From positions 5,076,001-5,140,000 of the forward strand of contig SCHM01000001.1 of the NCBI GenBank assembly GCA_004123355.1: DNA of 64,000 nucleotides, given 5' to 3'. The translations under genes and the position numbers were made by a program. The DNA comes from Amphirosellinia nigrospora. Lineage: Eukaryota; Ascomycota; Sordariomycetes; Xylariales; Xylariaceae. Under the pieces are notes generated by a model. The model did not search any database. It saw nothing but the letters and a program-made list of their open reading frames with translations, and was not told the origin of the DNA. Positions 49,701 to 63,590 of the stretch are shown one piece after another. Each line of letters begins with the position of its first letter. Position 1 is the stretch's first letter.

Positions 49701-52700
49701 AATATCGATGATCCAGATGCCTATTACGGATTAAGTCAAGTCTCGGGCTTGACGAGCGTTCTAGCCCGTCTAGAATACGAAAAAGACGGGGAAGAGTCTT
49801 GCATTTAGAGGTGCGCAGTACGACAGCCACGTTCGGAAAAGTGATCCTGCAGCTATACTCGACAGCGATTCCCTTGTGGCACTCTTGGTAGCCTAGGTCT
49901 ATCGGGTTTATCGTATGCCCTATTACAGAATCACAAAACCTTAACAGCTCCTCAAGCGCCGTTGATGGCACATTCGATACTGCTAGAAACTGGAAATCTG
50001 GAATTTGCCAGCGCTCAATTCGCCATGCAATCCTTGTCGCCATCTATAAAGCCTACCAGGCCTGGAATCAAGCTACCGAACTAAAGGTAGTAAAGCAAAT
50101 GGCTTGGAATGGATTTAGCGAGGTTGTACGAGATGTACTTAAAGATGACATTACTGCGAGTTCTCTCGAAAGCATCTAGGAGCTCTAGCAGTCTTAACAG
50201 AACTTAATGACACTGTTGATGTTGTGGAGTCTGCCGACCTAGAACGGCTCCTTGAGACGTTCAGTGGTCGCGCTCAGTGGATGAAGAGTGGACGGTAAGT
50301 TTCTTGATGTCTGAACTCATATATATATATCTAACTATGGGTAGATACGACGAAGTCGGTCAAATACTGTCTTGCAGAGAAACGACCATGAGTTTGCTCT
50401 CGAAGTTCTCCAATCGTAGTGAGGTCACTAAAATAAACCCTCCTGATGCACGGTTGGCTCAGGTCAAATCAATGCTGTTGTCCTCCAATATCCATAGGTA
50501 CCATCAAGCCTTCCAGGAGTCACTAAATATTGCGACATCTCTTACACACCTCGTTCAGCCAAGCGCAGACCTTGGGCTCAATGTTGACTCTGCTGTTCGG
50601 GTTGAGGTTGCAAATTCCCTCTGGGACCATGGAGAGATGATGTCATCGATTCGGATGCTTCAGCAGATTGATGAAGACACTGATCTCAAGAAGCAGACCA
50701 TAGCTGTGAGCAGACCCGATCTTCTCGCCAAGACCGCACACCAAATATCTGTCGCAAGACTTGAAAAGCCAGACAGCATTCAGAGAAACTACCTTCAACC
50801 CGCTCTTAAGGAATTAAAAGGAAAAGCGGATGGTAAGGAGGCAGGTAAAGTGTATCATCAGTTCGCTATGTTTTGTGACGAACAGCTACAGAATCCCGAC
50901 AGTCTTGAAGACTTGGCTCGTTTGCAGCACCTCAAACAGGGGAAGAGTGATGAGGTCAAGCAACTGATGGAACTTGTCGAAAGCGCAAAAGATACACAGG
51001 CTAAGACGAGATTCACGTCTCACCTTAATAGGGCCAGGCAATGGCTCGGGTTGGACGAGCAGGAACTACGCCGGGTCGAGCACAGTCGAGGCGAGTTTGT
51101 GCGTCTCAGTTTGGAAAACTATCTCCTCTCGCTCATTGCTTCGGACGAGTATAACAATGATGCCCTTCGATTTACTGCCCTCTGGCTTGAGCGGGCAGCC
51201 GAAGATTATACGAATGAAGCTGTGAGAAAGCACATTGACAAAGTCCCAACCCGGAAATTCGCGCCTCTCATGAATCAATTAACTTCTCGGCTTCTGGGTC
51301 AGAGTAGCCCTTTCCAGAAGCTCCTCATCGAATTGGTCTACCGTATTTGTGTTGACCACCCATACCATGGAATGTATCAGATATGGTCAGGCACCAGGTC
51401 TAAGCCCAAGAAGGAGGATGGAGCTGCGCAACTCCGAAAGCAGGCTACTGAACTTGTTGCGAAGAAATTAGTTCATACAGAAGCAGCAACAAATACATGG
51501 ACGGCCATTTATTACACTAGTAAAGCGTATCATGCACTAGCTCTTGAGGGTGGTTATAAGGGGGGACAAAAGATTCCAATCAAGGAATCAGCCGCTGGGA
51601 CGGTTTTAGCAAGCTCCCTTACGAAATACCGCATTCCACCTCTACGATGCAAATAGAACTTTCAACGACCGCGAGACCTATTCCGAAGTTCGTTGGTTAC
51701 TAAACTTGAGCCACATGACCATTGCCAGTGGTGTAAAGCGCCCCCAAATCATCACAATCGTAGGAAGCAATGGGGAACGTTTCAGACGCTCGTTAAAGGT
51801 GGCAAGACGATCTTCGCCAAGACGCCATCATGGAACAAGTTTTCTCTGCAGTATCATCGGTTTTGAAACTACACCGTTCTACTCGTCAGCGCAATCTCGG
51901 TATTAGAACATATAAAGTTCTGCCCCTCACATCCGTATCTGGGTTGATCGAGTTTGTTCCAAATACTATACCCCTTCATGATTACCTCATGCCAGCGCAC
52001 GAGCGATACCACCCCGGGACTTCAAAGGCTCACAATGTCGGAAGGAGATTTCTAATGTCCAAACGAAATCTTCCGAGGTACGAGTTACTACTTATAAGAA
52101 AGTCACCGACCGTTTCCAGCCTGTAATGCGTTATTTTTTTATGGAATACTTTACCGATCCGGACGATTGGTTTGCCAAAAGAACTGCCTACACCCGCACC
52201 ACTGCAGCTATCTCCATGCTTGGCCATGTTCTTGGTCTTGGAGATCGCCACGGGCACAATATCCTTCTCGACTCCAAGAATGGGGAAGTGGTACATATCG
52301 ATCTTGGTGTAGCATTTGAGTCCGGCCGGGTGCTGCCAGTTCCTGAACTTGTACCATTCCGGTTGACACGAGACATTGTAGATGGCATGGGTGTTACTAA
52401 AACCGAGGGGGTCTTTCGACGGTGCTGTGAGTTTACGCTAGACGCCTTACGCGAGGAGACGTACTCGATCATGACCATCCTTGACGTGCTTCGCTATGAT
52501 CCTCTCTACTCTTGGTCAATTAGCCCTGTGCGTGTAGCCAAGTTACAAGACACACGGCGCGACGAAACAGGTGATGACGCCGAGACTGGAATTAACCCAA
52601 AGAAGAAAAACGCAGTTGCTATGAACAACGGCATCGTGAATGAACCTAGCGAAGCGGATCGTGCTCTTGAGGTTGTGCGCAAGAAGCTCAGCAAGACACT

Positions 52701-52869
52701 CAGTGTTACAGCCACCGTCAATGACCTTATCAATCAAGCCACGGACGAGAAAAACCTAGCTGTCTTATATTCAGGTACGTCAGTTTCCTTAGGTCCCGTC
52801 ACACGAGAGCTCTTAACGACAGGACTCGAATTACTAACAACTTTTCTAGGCTGGGCAGCATATGCTTGA
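43703..52869 (+). CDS. TEL1: Tel1/ATM checkpoint kinase (PIKK), full length but with about twenty one-base shifts
   Basis: Phosphorylates DNA-damage and telomere targets in the nucleus. N-terminal TAN region: [14 protein letters not shown] and [14 protein letters not shown], then a HEAT solenoid (longest clean stretch 45845-48240), FAT domain (about 50300-51650), kinase domain with [12 protein letters not shown] and [11 protein letters not shown], and the FATC tail [16 protein letters not shown] (seen as [11 protein letters not shown], then GWAAYA after the last intron), ending at 52869. Introns: 43853-43903, 43956-44007, 45402-45452, 45794-45844, 50295-50344, 52775-52849. The first exon is uncertain; [13 protein letters not shown] at 43703 is only a candidate. 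The frame shifts by one base about twenty times, clustered at 44190-44555, 48260-50180 and 51635-52035, many at homopolymers (AAAA at 44188-44191); protein similarity continues in the new frame each time. Size, about 2,900 residues, is normal. Confidence 0.93.
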
Positions 52870-53330
52870 TGTACGTAGAAGATGTGATACCCCTGTACCC
52901 TATATTTGCTTGCAAATTGCTTTATAAAGCGTGGTTAGTAGGTTAGAATGTATATTTATAAGTCGCGCACTTGATGGGTAATTTGGGGGCGGACAAAAAT
53001 ACTATTGGGTTTCGATTACTTTTTTTTACAGATCTAATACCTCGATAATACCTTTTCGCCTTTCCAGGCTTTCCCAAATGAAATCGAGCTTGGTGTGCCG
53101 TTCAGTCCTTTAGTTGTTAGGTTCTACAAATCTACGTAATCAAGCCATGGAGGTTATTTTTGATAGGCTTACTGGATGGTCGGTTATACAATATGGCTCG
53201 TACCGTAATATCCCCGTCGTCGTGGCTCAGCTTCGATATTTCAGTATATGTGAACAATTTGCGGCTTGCTTTCGCAAGTGTCAAGTCCATCTCCAGACAT
53301 CCCCGTCAGATAACCAATTGTCATACATTG
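52870..53330. other. intergenic region between convergent Tel1 and the Vma22-like gene
   Basis: 460 bases containing two 3' untranslated regions; nothing else seen. Confidence 0.5.
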
Positions 53331-54224
53331 TTAACGAGCCTTGAAACCCACCTCGCCCAATCCATAAGGACATCTTTCAAGCATAGATGTCGCCAACAGC
53401 GCCATCTTCCCTTTCTGTCCCTTTCTGTTATCTTTGACCATCCCGTTGGGTAGCCTAATCGTTGCCGCCTCGGCTTTCGCGCGCCTTTTACGCGCCCGGC
53501 GCACCTCGATCTCAACCTCTGCCATCTCGGCATTCACGGAAGCTAGGCGCGGGATCACTTGCTCGATAACCCGTATACTCTGCGTCTGGGCCTGACGCAG
53601 GGGCACAGGGGTTAGGAGACCGAACCAGCGAAGTGGGTCGTTCGGTTTCTGTTGTGGTGTGGTTCGCCCTTTCTTCGCCGTAGTAGGAGAGTCACCTGGG
53701 CTTTCGCTGGTAGTCTTATTGGTATCTTCCCCAGGCCGGGGTTCTATGCTCGCTTGTGAGGATGGGATTGAAGCGTCGCTAGCTTCTTCTGTGCTTGTGT
53801 TGGTGGCAACCTCCGCAGATTCAGCTTCGGCCTCAGCCTTAGCCTTGGGATGAGGGTCAGGATCAGGAGCTTCGACGCTGACTTCTGAATCCTTCGCTGT
53901 TAGTGAAGGGACACCGGCGGCGGTGACGGGGTTGATAACAGTGAAGCTCGGGGTCGCCCCGTTGTGAACAGTTAGGTCTCTCCCATCTCTACTCTCGCCC
54001 TGGCCTTCACTCTCGCAGTTGACGACCAACCGTCTGGTAGCCTGCATACGGTCGTCGTAGTAGTCTCGGCCGAACCTCAGGCCCCGCTCAGCGGCGAAGT
54101 TGGCGCGTGCAATGTTCTGGTACATGCCCGTTTGTAGCATTGTGAGCTCCTCCCTCAAAGATGAGTATTCGTGGAGCAGGTAGAGATACCGCTCCAACAG
54201 GTTGTCGATATGATCTTGTTCCAT
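53331..54224 (-). CDS. VMA22: Vma22/CCDC115-like V-ATPase assembly factor
   Basis: A single-exon frame of 297 residues from the ATG at 54224. The N-terminus (HIDNLLERYLYLLHEYSSLR) is a coiled coil, followed by QNIARANFAAERGLRFGRDY and YYDDRMQATRRLV. A long low-complexity, acidic Ala/Glu/Ser/Pro linker (about residues 75-195) separates it from the conserved C-terminal block NDPLRWFGLLTPVPLRQAQT and EVEIEVRRARKRRAKAEA. The DPLxWFGxLxPxxLRxAQ pattern is shared with human CCDC115 and yeast Vma22, which help assemble the membrane V0 sector of the vacuolar proton pump in the endoplasmic reticulum. The residues after RRAKAEA look less conserved, and an alternative 3' end is possible. The frame is uninterrupted. 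Confidence 0.83.
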   Translation of the reverse strand: MEQDHIDNLLERYLYLLHEYSSLREELTMLQTGMYQNIARANFAAERGLRFGRDYYDDRMQATRRLVVNCESEGQGESRDGRDLTVHNGATPSFTVINPVTAAGVPSLTAKDSEVSVEAPDPDPHPKAKAEAEAESAEVATNTSTEEASDASIPSSQASIEPRPGEDTNKTTSESPGDSPTTAKKGRTTPQQKPNDPLRWFGLLTPVPLRQAQTQSIRVIEQVIPRLASVNAEMAEVEIEVRRARKRRAKAEAATIRLPNGMVKDNRKGQKGKMALLATSMLERCPYGLGEVGFKAR

Positions 54225-57200
54225 AGCCGTACGTCTTGTTGTTATTATCTTTTATCATGGACAGAGTTCGTCTTACTAGACTATGGCCTTCTTAATGGTA
54301 AGGAGGTACGAGGACACCACACATTTAGGCCATCAATGGATGTTCATCTGTCATACCTAAACAGGTGCATGTGGCACCTTCCTGCCTATGAGATTATGTA
54401 TAAATGCATAATTTAGGCAGTTAGCCAGTTTATTGAATTATAGGGCCATTCCTCAGCTACACCAACCTTCCAAGGTCATATAACGTTCACTCAACGCCTT
54501 TTCATGAACCTGGCCTACCCTACAACTTGAGTGAAGTATCGAAACAGAAGAAGCGGTCAAGAGGTCACAGGGCTAGTTATCAGCATCAGTACCGAAGGAT
54601 ACCTACCTTGTTCATCGAGGGAGAAAGGAAAGCCATGGTCGGCCGGCGAGGTATCGGGGCTCAATAGAAGAACAAAATAGGGCATTAAAAGTGGATTGAC
54701 CAATGGACCTCCGAATGACCGCCGGCAGTGCAACTCTACCCACAGCAGCCCAAAGCCGGGTGGTGACAGCACACAGCACACAGCAGCACCTAAGAATAGA
54801 ATGAAGCATGGGGTGTAACCTGGTGGCGCAAGGCTTCGTCGGTCGGGTTTGCTAGCTTATTGACAACAGCATGCAGAACGCCGCCTCGCAAGCAGCCCGC
54901 CTTGCATATGGTTGCCTTGCTCCTTGCAACGCTGACTTGCTTGGTGATGGCGATAACACACACACACACGCACACACACATGATGATGACGATGATTCGT
55001 TGAGTAGCCAAGGCAGACTCACCAGAGAGCAACCCACCCTCACCAGGATGCCCACCCGCCGACCCAATCGACAATCCCGTCAAAATTCGTACGACTTAAT
55101 TTCGTACCCGACTGTAGGTACCCTTCTTCACTCCATGTTTGTGTGCTGTTCTCGGCCCGGCCCTGACAACACAGCGCCGGCGATGGAACTACCTACACGG
55201 CTGTAACATGCTGGGGTAGGGTAGAAGAAATATCCCGTGTCAAACTATTTCAGCCCCTAGACACCGCAACGACTCGTCATGAAAATGCCAGTAACCGCGC
55301 ATGCTGCATGTTTCATGCACCCCATGCAAATCAGCTCACACGTATGGGGTATGTGATGGAAACAATGAGTTGCCCGTCGACTCTCCAGCTGCACCGCACA
55401 GCATCTATTCTAGAAGAAAGATGGAACATACGACCTCCACAAATCAAGACGCCCGGCGTCATGCTAGCCGAAGGTAGCTCGCATTCCGACTTTCCCACAA
55501 GGGAAGTTGGTGAAACCGGCCACGAGGCGGACCTGACAATCGGGTAATGAGTTGAAGGTGTGAGCTCATCGCTCGCAAAGTTCTGATCCTTGTCTTGCAA
55601 GCAAACATGGGAAATACACTCGTTTCTTTCTTCTCTTTCTATCTTGTTACGCCTAGTTTTAACATATTCGCAAAGCTATGCAGCGACCCTGTGGAGCACT
55701 AACAGAGCGTGTTTACATCCTGACTATATATGCAGGGTCAAACCATCCATGTAAGCCTAGTCTAGATCTTCATATCTATAAGCTGGTGTCTATACAGTTT
55801 TGTCTGGACGGATGTCCAGCAGACACAACACCGCTACGTTGATTTGCAGTGCTCTTGCTGGAGAAATCAGTAGTCAAGAAGTCAGTGGCCACAAGATTCG
55901 GGAATCACAATGGACTAAATTTCAAACAAGGTAAGGAGTTCTTTAAGAACAAGAGGCCGGAGCTGGGGTGAAACATAGCGGCGCCTCGATAGTATTGTAC
56001 CTTACCTAGTCTAAGTACGCTCACTCACTCCCTACTTACATAGATGAACAGGTGTGTGTGTGTAAGTACGCAGCAAAGTCTGTCCCCCTTAGATCAAATA
56101 AGCAAAGCGTTGAATTTTGATTAAATCAAGACTTGGCCATCTATCTAGCGCTTGGTAGTGGTATCACCCATCACGACGGATAACCAATCTCAGATACTTC
56201 GATGATCCTCATGGCATCCCATCGCAGCATCCCTCGACATTACAATTTTACATGTAAACTCGTGGACGGCCCTGGAGGCGGCTTTTGGGCGAATAGAGGC
56301 ATACTTACACTGTATTGATTGCATAATTGTGTGAGATTGCCCAAGCAATATGTGTAGGTACCTTAGGTACCTAGTGTATGGATGAACCCACTAAAGCTCC
56401 AAGCTCGCGAAAGGCTGCATGAGCATGAGCGCGCATGTCAAGCTGGGGAGTTCCCTTAGGGTAACACTGCCTAGACAGGTCCCCACTCTCGCTGCCCCAA
56501 AAGCACACCTAACTTAAGGTAGTGGATACTACCTAGGACCCGAGTGTCTACAGGCCACAGCTGTACCGACCTACCTATCTGATTATTCAAGCTCGACGGT
56601 GGAAGGTCATTAGGTCGTTTCGTTGATGGCGAGGGAGAGCAGGCGTTTCTGATAGTAGCCAACTAAGGCGTTTTTGAGATGTATTGGACCTGAGCAACGT
56701 TACCCACAGTAAACCGCAGTAAAGGAGATAGCGGTCTGTACTGGACCCAAGGTGTGAGAGAGTACCTACCTACCTCCTCCTAACCTCCTTAACTCCTACT
56801 CAGGTACACGGCATTACCCCGTAGACCATCCCTACTTGGTACCAAATGTTAAACTTCTTACCTCTAGGTAAGTAAGTAGGTACCTAAGCATTAGGTAGGT
56901 TACCGAGGTAGGTACCTAGGTAGCTAAGGGACCTATAGGCTGGACTACCCCATGCACCACCCACCGTCCACCACCGCTCTCCCCAGCACAACACAGCACC
57001 AGCACAGCACCAGCACAGCAAGCAATGGGCATTGAATCCATTGAATCCACCACCTTGTGGACGGGGTCTTTGCCAACCTACCAAACCTACCAACCTACCA
57101 ACCCAAACCCAGCCAACCGACTAAAGCCAACCAATTGTGCTCGTCGGCCGTATCCTCTGGCTTTCCCCGTCTCATTTCGACCCTGTTATTCCCATCCCCA

Positions 57201-57727
57201 ATCCTAATCCCAATCCCAATCCCATCAACCCCCGAGAAAACGCATGACTTGACAACCCAGTACAATTATCTCTGTGATCCCGTCGCCGTCTCAAGCTCCT
57301 CTTCCCTCCGAGTCCTACCTGCTCTCTCAACATCAATTGCCCTCCTCCACTCTGCCCGACCGCCGGCGCCACCTCCTTGCACCGCTTGATCGCCAACGTT
57401 GGGACCAAGACAGTTTTACCGTCTCTGATCCTCCTCCTGCCTTGTCTATCCAGTTCCTCGGCCACACGTTTCTGGCCCCGTCACTGTCACCTATTTCGTC
57501 ATATCGCTGTCCCGTCATCCCAGCAGCCAGAACTAGCCTATCTACCTGTTGCTATTCGGCCACCCAAGCCTGTGTAAATCGCTGCCAACGGCCGATACCC
57601 GCCCGACGTCTCACGTCCGCGCGCGCTTGCGATAAGCAGCCCCCGTCAGCCCCCGAACTTTTACTCACGACCGCATCCGTCACCACGCTTCTCGCTCCCT
57701 TTCCAAGGAGGAATTCACTCGGCCAAA
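54225..57727. other. 3.5-kb intergenic region, long leader/promoter of Cdc42
   Basis: No gene supported. It holds a CA microsatellite at 54955-54981 followed by GATGAT-type triplets, dense TACCTAGGTA-type palindromes at 56354-56376 and 56763-56935, a (CCCAAT)n run at about 57197-57224, and a strongly C/T-rich + strand from 57100 to 57720 that looks like a long 5' leader. Short ATG-initiated frames such as the one at 57025 could act as upstream frames if transcribed. Confidence 0.5.
54955..54981. repeat. CA microsatellite
   Basis: An ACAC run with one G interruption, followed by TGATGATGACGATGAT. Confidence 0.9.
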
Positions 57728-58784
<1,057 letters not shown>

Positions 58785-60417
58785 GGATCCCTGGGGCTGG
58801 GGATAGAACGATAGTGCTTTGTAGCTGTCGAGGCCATCTTACTAACCGGTGGGCCGAGATTGTATTGCCGTTTTCAGCATTTCTATGTGATATTGCGGCT
58901 CGACAGTAATTCGCACCCAGCTAGCAACATCAAGAGGAGTTAATGCCCACAGCAGCTTTGTCATTATATGGCCTAGGAACACAGTGGAGCTGCTGTTGGG
59001 CTTTTAGATCTGCCAAGTGAGTCGGGGCATTGTTAACCTTTGGTAGGGCCTACCAATACTCGAGGGCAGTTTCAGATGCATCATATAGGGAAACGACACA
59101 CGCGCAGATGCCATGTTTGGTACAAAATTCTAGTACCTTAGGCGCCTTGATTCTCATGAGAAAATCGCTAGGCTGTTCTCCCCCCTGTTCTGGTTCCTCT
59201 TTTTTTTAAGTACATTCGACAGTGAGGTCCGAGGGAACACTCATACATGCAGGCAGGGTTTCGATAAGGTTGTTTGGCGATCGGAGTGCATCTGAATTGA
59301 TTTGATTTCTCTTCTAGAGATACTACACGTGTCTTTGTCTGCCGCCACAGCATCTTGTCTCTTCCGAGTAGCATCACACACTCTCCCTGTTACTGTCCCC
59401 TTGAAGGTGGTATGCATCATATGTCAAAAAGGCCCCACCTCACAGTTTCCTATAAATGCATTGTTGGTGAACCCTTTCTAGACTGTCAATAGAATAAGCT
59501 TTCTTAATAGCCAACGTGTTTGCACAGGACTGGCTCCGAAATAAGCGCGATGCGTCATTACACTACCACTACTACCGAGGTATTCTTCAACCGTCGCCCT
59601 CCTTCCATCATTCCTCGTGCCAGTAGGCAACGACACCGAGACATGCACCCCTGTCACTGTCACTGTCACTCGTCTTAGAGTTATCCTGGGCATCAGCTTT
59701 TGATTGGCAGTAAATACCTTTGGGCTTAAAATGAGGCTGTACAAATATAGTAGCGTATTGGTGTCGGCTAGTACATCGTTTGTCTCATTCGAGGTGTTAC
59801 CCCATGGAGTCCTCATTGGTCTTTCCCGGCCCTCCTCTCCTCTCCTCTCCTCTCTTTCGCACATCAGTCTACATAAGTTATTCGCCTATACCTCCCTTCT
59901 TGATACCTTAGGTAAAAAGAGCAGATGGTTAGGTAAGATATCCTTGATAGGTAGGTAAGTCGGAAATCACCATCTCCTGCTTATTTGGTAATGCGACGTC
60001 ACTAGCGCTACCCGCCGAAATACCAATCGCATCGCCTCGAGATAACGAGCCTGACTCTGAGGGGCCAAGACCGGTCGAAGCTGGAGTTGGACGCACGCCC
60101 CGACTTCTCGGCGTGATACAGGGGTAGCCAGTCCGATTGAACTGCCTCTTACATCGCTTACTGGCATTTACACTTGTCAGGTTACGAAATCGAGTTTGGG
60201 TCTCCATGGCTATTGTTATCCGAGAAATGCTATTTTCACCGACCTATTAAATAGATCGCCGCGCACTAACTTATCCAGGTGATATTGTGGTTCCTTGTTA
60301 GGAGGGGATGTAAGTTGGTGGGATTTGAACCCGAAGACCGGAGGAGCCCCGCTATATAATCATTTTATTGCAAGAACGCACACAGACGGAGAAAAGAAAG
60401 TAACATTTGCTGTCAAC
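58785..60417. other. 1.6-kb intergenic region between Cdc42 and the ureohydrolase
   Basis: Contains short tandem repeats: (CTGTCA)n at about 59651-59670 and (CCTCT)n at about 59831-59855. TAGGTA motifs lie at 59909-59960. A 92-codon ATG frame at 59929-60207 (-) is not recognised. No gene supported. Confidence 0.5.
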
Positions 60418-61867
60418 ATGAGGCTCGAGGGCTTCGCTTGGATCGCCATCGGCCTCAGCTCGGTCCTTGTCGCTGCTTGCGGTGGGCATGGCGAGCAAGT
60501 CCGGGAATGGAGTCAGGAAGAGATCGACGAGCTGGAGGCGAAATGGGACACAGATGTAAGCTATCTTCACCTATACTGTGTTTACGCGGGTGAAAAAAAG
60601 TTGGGACGGACCGGGCGTTGCGTGAACGTCTAAGCAGGAAGAATAATAGACGGGAATTCATGTGGCTTCTGATATCGTGTTTTCGGGTAGCAAGACTTCA
60701 AAGGCTGATAATACATTCACTTGACGCAGTGGGCGTTCAGCGGAATATCTACTTTTGCCCATCTCCAACATGTCAAGTGCTTAACCAGGCCCAACGAGCT
60801 CTTCGATATTGCTATTGTCGGCGCCCCATTCGATACGGCCGTCTCATATCGCCCGGGTAGGTTGTTAATCTAATACGTCGGCTATCACTACTTATATATT
60901 TTAAACTACTTACTTACCAACCATCACTTCCTCTGCAGGTGCCCGCTTCGGCCCCGGGCAATTCGCGCTGCATCGGCGCGCCAAACTACGTATCGGGGGT
61001 TCAACCCCAGGGCGGGCATGAACCCATATCAGAATTGGGCCAAGATCCTCGACTGTGGTGACATCCCCGTGACGCCGATGGACAATGCGCAGGCGCTGGC
61101 GCAAATGAGCGCGGCGTTTTCCGAGCTTGCAGCGAGAATGCCCCTGTCGCCTCTCCTAACAAAGCCAAAACTCATCACCCTCGGCGGAGACCACAGCCTA
61201 TCCCTACCGGCGCTCCGCGCGCTGAAAGAAGTCTACGGCCGACCGCTGCGGGTGCTGCACTTCGACGCGCACCTCGACACGTGGCATCCGGCCAAGTACC
61301 CTAGCTACTGGGCGTCAGAACAGTCCAAGTTCAACCACGGGTCGATGTTCTGGCTCGGGGCCAGGAGGGCCTGCTGTCTAATTCCTCTGGCGGGGCTTCC
61401 GTCCACGCCGGGCTGAGGACGAGACTCTCGGGGGATGGGTTCGGGGACCTCGACGACGACGATAAGCAGGGCTGGGTCCGCTTTACTGCCGACGATATCG
61501 ACGACATCGGCACCAAGGGCATCGTAAAGAACATCATGGATACCCTGGGCACCGAGGACCCTGTTTACCTAAGCGTGGACATCGACGTGCTCGATCCCGC
61601 GTTTGCCCCGGGGACGGGACTCCCGAGCCGGGCGGTTGGACCACGAGAGAGCTGATTCGAATCCTCAGGGGCGTTGAGGGGCTGAATGTCGTCGGCGCCG
61701 ACGTCGTCGAGGTCGCGCCGGCGTATCAGGGAAATGGTGAGGAGACGGCCCTTGCGGCTGCGCAGGTCGTTTTCGAAATCTTGAGTTCCATGGTGAAGAA
61801 GGGGATGCAGGGGATGGGGAAGACAGAAACGATAGATCATGGCACTCCTGCGAAGGATGAGCTCTGA
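60418..61867 (+). CDS. ureohydrolase, agmatinase-like, with N-terminal signal peptide; three one-base shifts
   Basis: Exons 60418-60555, 60730-60856 and 60939-61867. The N-terminus [20 protein letters not shown] looks like a cleavable signal peptide, then [17 protein letters not shown]. The manganese-binding signatures of the arginase/agmatinase family are present: [19 protein letters not shown] and [16 protein letters not shown], with [21 protein letters not shown] and [20 protein letters not shown]. Such enzymes hydrolyse agmatine (to putrescine and urea) or another guanidino compound; a secreted or vacuolar location is inferred. Length is about 400 residues. One-base shifts: CCCC at 60952-60955 (one short), GGGG at 61357-61360 and around 61620; in each case conserved sequence resumes in the next frame. 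Substrate is not settled by sequence. Confidence 0.9.
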
Positions 61868-63590
61868 TGGCCACTGGGGTTATAGGTAGCGATGCATATA
61901 AGGGGGTATGCGAAAGGGAATGAGGGTGACGGGGCTTGGAAACGATGTCATGAGGTTCGGAGTAGTGCCCACACGTATTGCGGAGGTATATCCTTTTTGC
62001 ATCGTAATGAGATGTACCTAAACAAGTAGGTAGGTACTATATTGTCGGTTCTTTTGACGGATTTTGTTACCTGATGAGGACTGATTTTTTTGTGTTTTGG
62101 CCTAAACGTTGGTCTCCTTGGCTATCCTGCTTGGTTGTTCAATGCAATGCTTAATAGTAGATATGTATTAGATGCGCTCAATATCTACTGTTACATGAAC
62201 TGCCTCTCCTAACCTCAAAGCCACTACTCATTCCGCATATAGCCCCTAATAACGTAAGCCATACATGGGTTCGAGGTATCGGTTACCTAAGCAGTTGCAA
62301 GGCGGGAGCTTTGCGCAAGGCTTATATATCACGCCTATTGTACCTGGGCATGACTACAATGTATTGACTAAAGCTTATAAGTTTAATATCCGAGCGGCAT
62401 TCACTCGCATATATGAATATTTCAGCCCAAGTAGTCTTGGCGTAAGGATTCATGAACTCAACAAAACAAGTTCTGTTCTTACTATAAGCTAGATAAGACC
62501 GAGTGATGGCTCAATAAGATCAACTCTGTACCCGTACTTTAGGCCTGTCATTGTATGCCCGGTAAATGCGAACAAGCGACCTCCGGGCTGTATAATGTAT
62601 TCTACCGCTTTCATTGAGATTTACCTGCATGGACAAGAGCGAGCCAGCCAGGTATTTCGTTACTAGGTAATGCCTCTGGCCATCGAGGACTCACGTACCT
62701 ATGATATGGCGCTCATGCTTGACGCTTCTGCCGCAGCTCCTAATATCTCACATGTGTGAGACTAAATATTTATAGGATGTTCCAACTTTCACAATTCGGC
62801 TATCGGTAATTCGAGCCGAAACCACATCTATTTTATCCTACCGATAACCACCAGCCTAGAGAATGTCCGTTCGACAATCAACCTTACTACGGGCTAATGG
62901 AGCGGCATTATACCCTGCTTTTGCGGGCATGGAGCCGATAACTCTGCCTCAACTCACGCTTATAAGTAGATCCGCATGGCACTACTACCAGATCTTAGAG
63001 GTCGTCATCGTGCCCCTTCGAATATAGTACATGTATAGCAGTATAATAGTACATGTTTACGTTGCCCTCGTAGCGCCGTTGATAAGGCGATATCTCATGC
63101 AGATTAGGAAATATAATATTATGTAGAACTGTAGATTACCCGTGTCAGCATATGATCACTGACATGCGGATACAACTCCTCCTTAATTCGCGATCCCCGA
63201 AAGTATAAGCTAAATATGAAAAAGCGCAGTGAATATGATGTATCGATGTTCATCATCGTTCTATACCTATAACTACATCGATGGGTCGATTTGTACTGAA
63301 TGCGTGGAACTATGAAAGTTATAATCATCTGCTCAACATATATATGCAATCTTGGTCTACATGACCGTTACTCTTAATGAATGATTCTAAGAGTGATAAG
63401 CGTGCTAGATCCGGTTCAAATATGGCAATGGTGCCTTGGATATAATAAATTTAAAGAACACCACCGCACCTGTTTTCAACCCGTCCGGTGAAACCAACTT
63501 TACACATGATGCTTGAATATCTGACGGGATATTCGTGATTTGGTCACATAACTCCTTAGAGCGAAGCTGATCGCTTTTGGCATAAACTTA
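61868..63590. other. 1.7-kb stretch without recognised genes
   Basis: Includes a TACCTA/TAGGTAGG motif at 62014-62040. An open stretch of 75 codons at 62265-62492 (+) resembles nothing I know. AT-rich toward 63000-63400. Confidence 0.5.

Noticed and set aside
59929-60207. 92-codon ATG frame on the minus strand upstream of the ureohydrolase.
   Set aside because: No recognisable motif, no supporting context; could be chance in a 1.6-kb gap.
60300-60345. GGGATTTGAACCCG resembles a tRNA T-arm on the minus strand.
   Set aside because: The flanking stem does not pair, and no acceptor, D-arm or anticodon arm can be folded at the right distance. I found no convincing tRNA in the window.
62265-62492. 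75-codon ATG frame on the + strand.
   Set aside because: No family resemblance, no splice-linked neighbours, stop-dense flanks.
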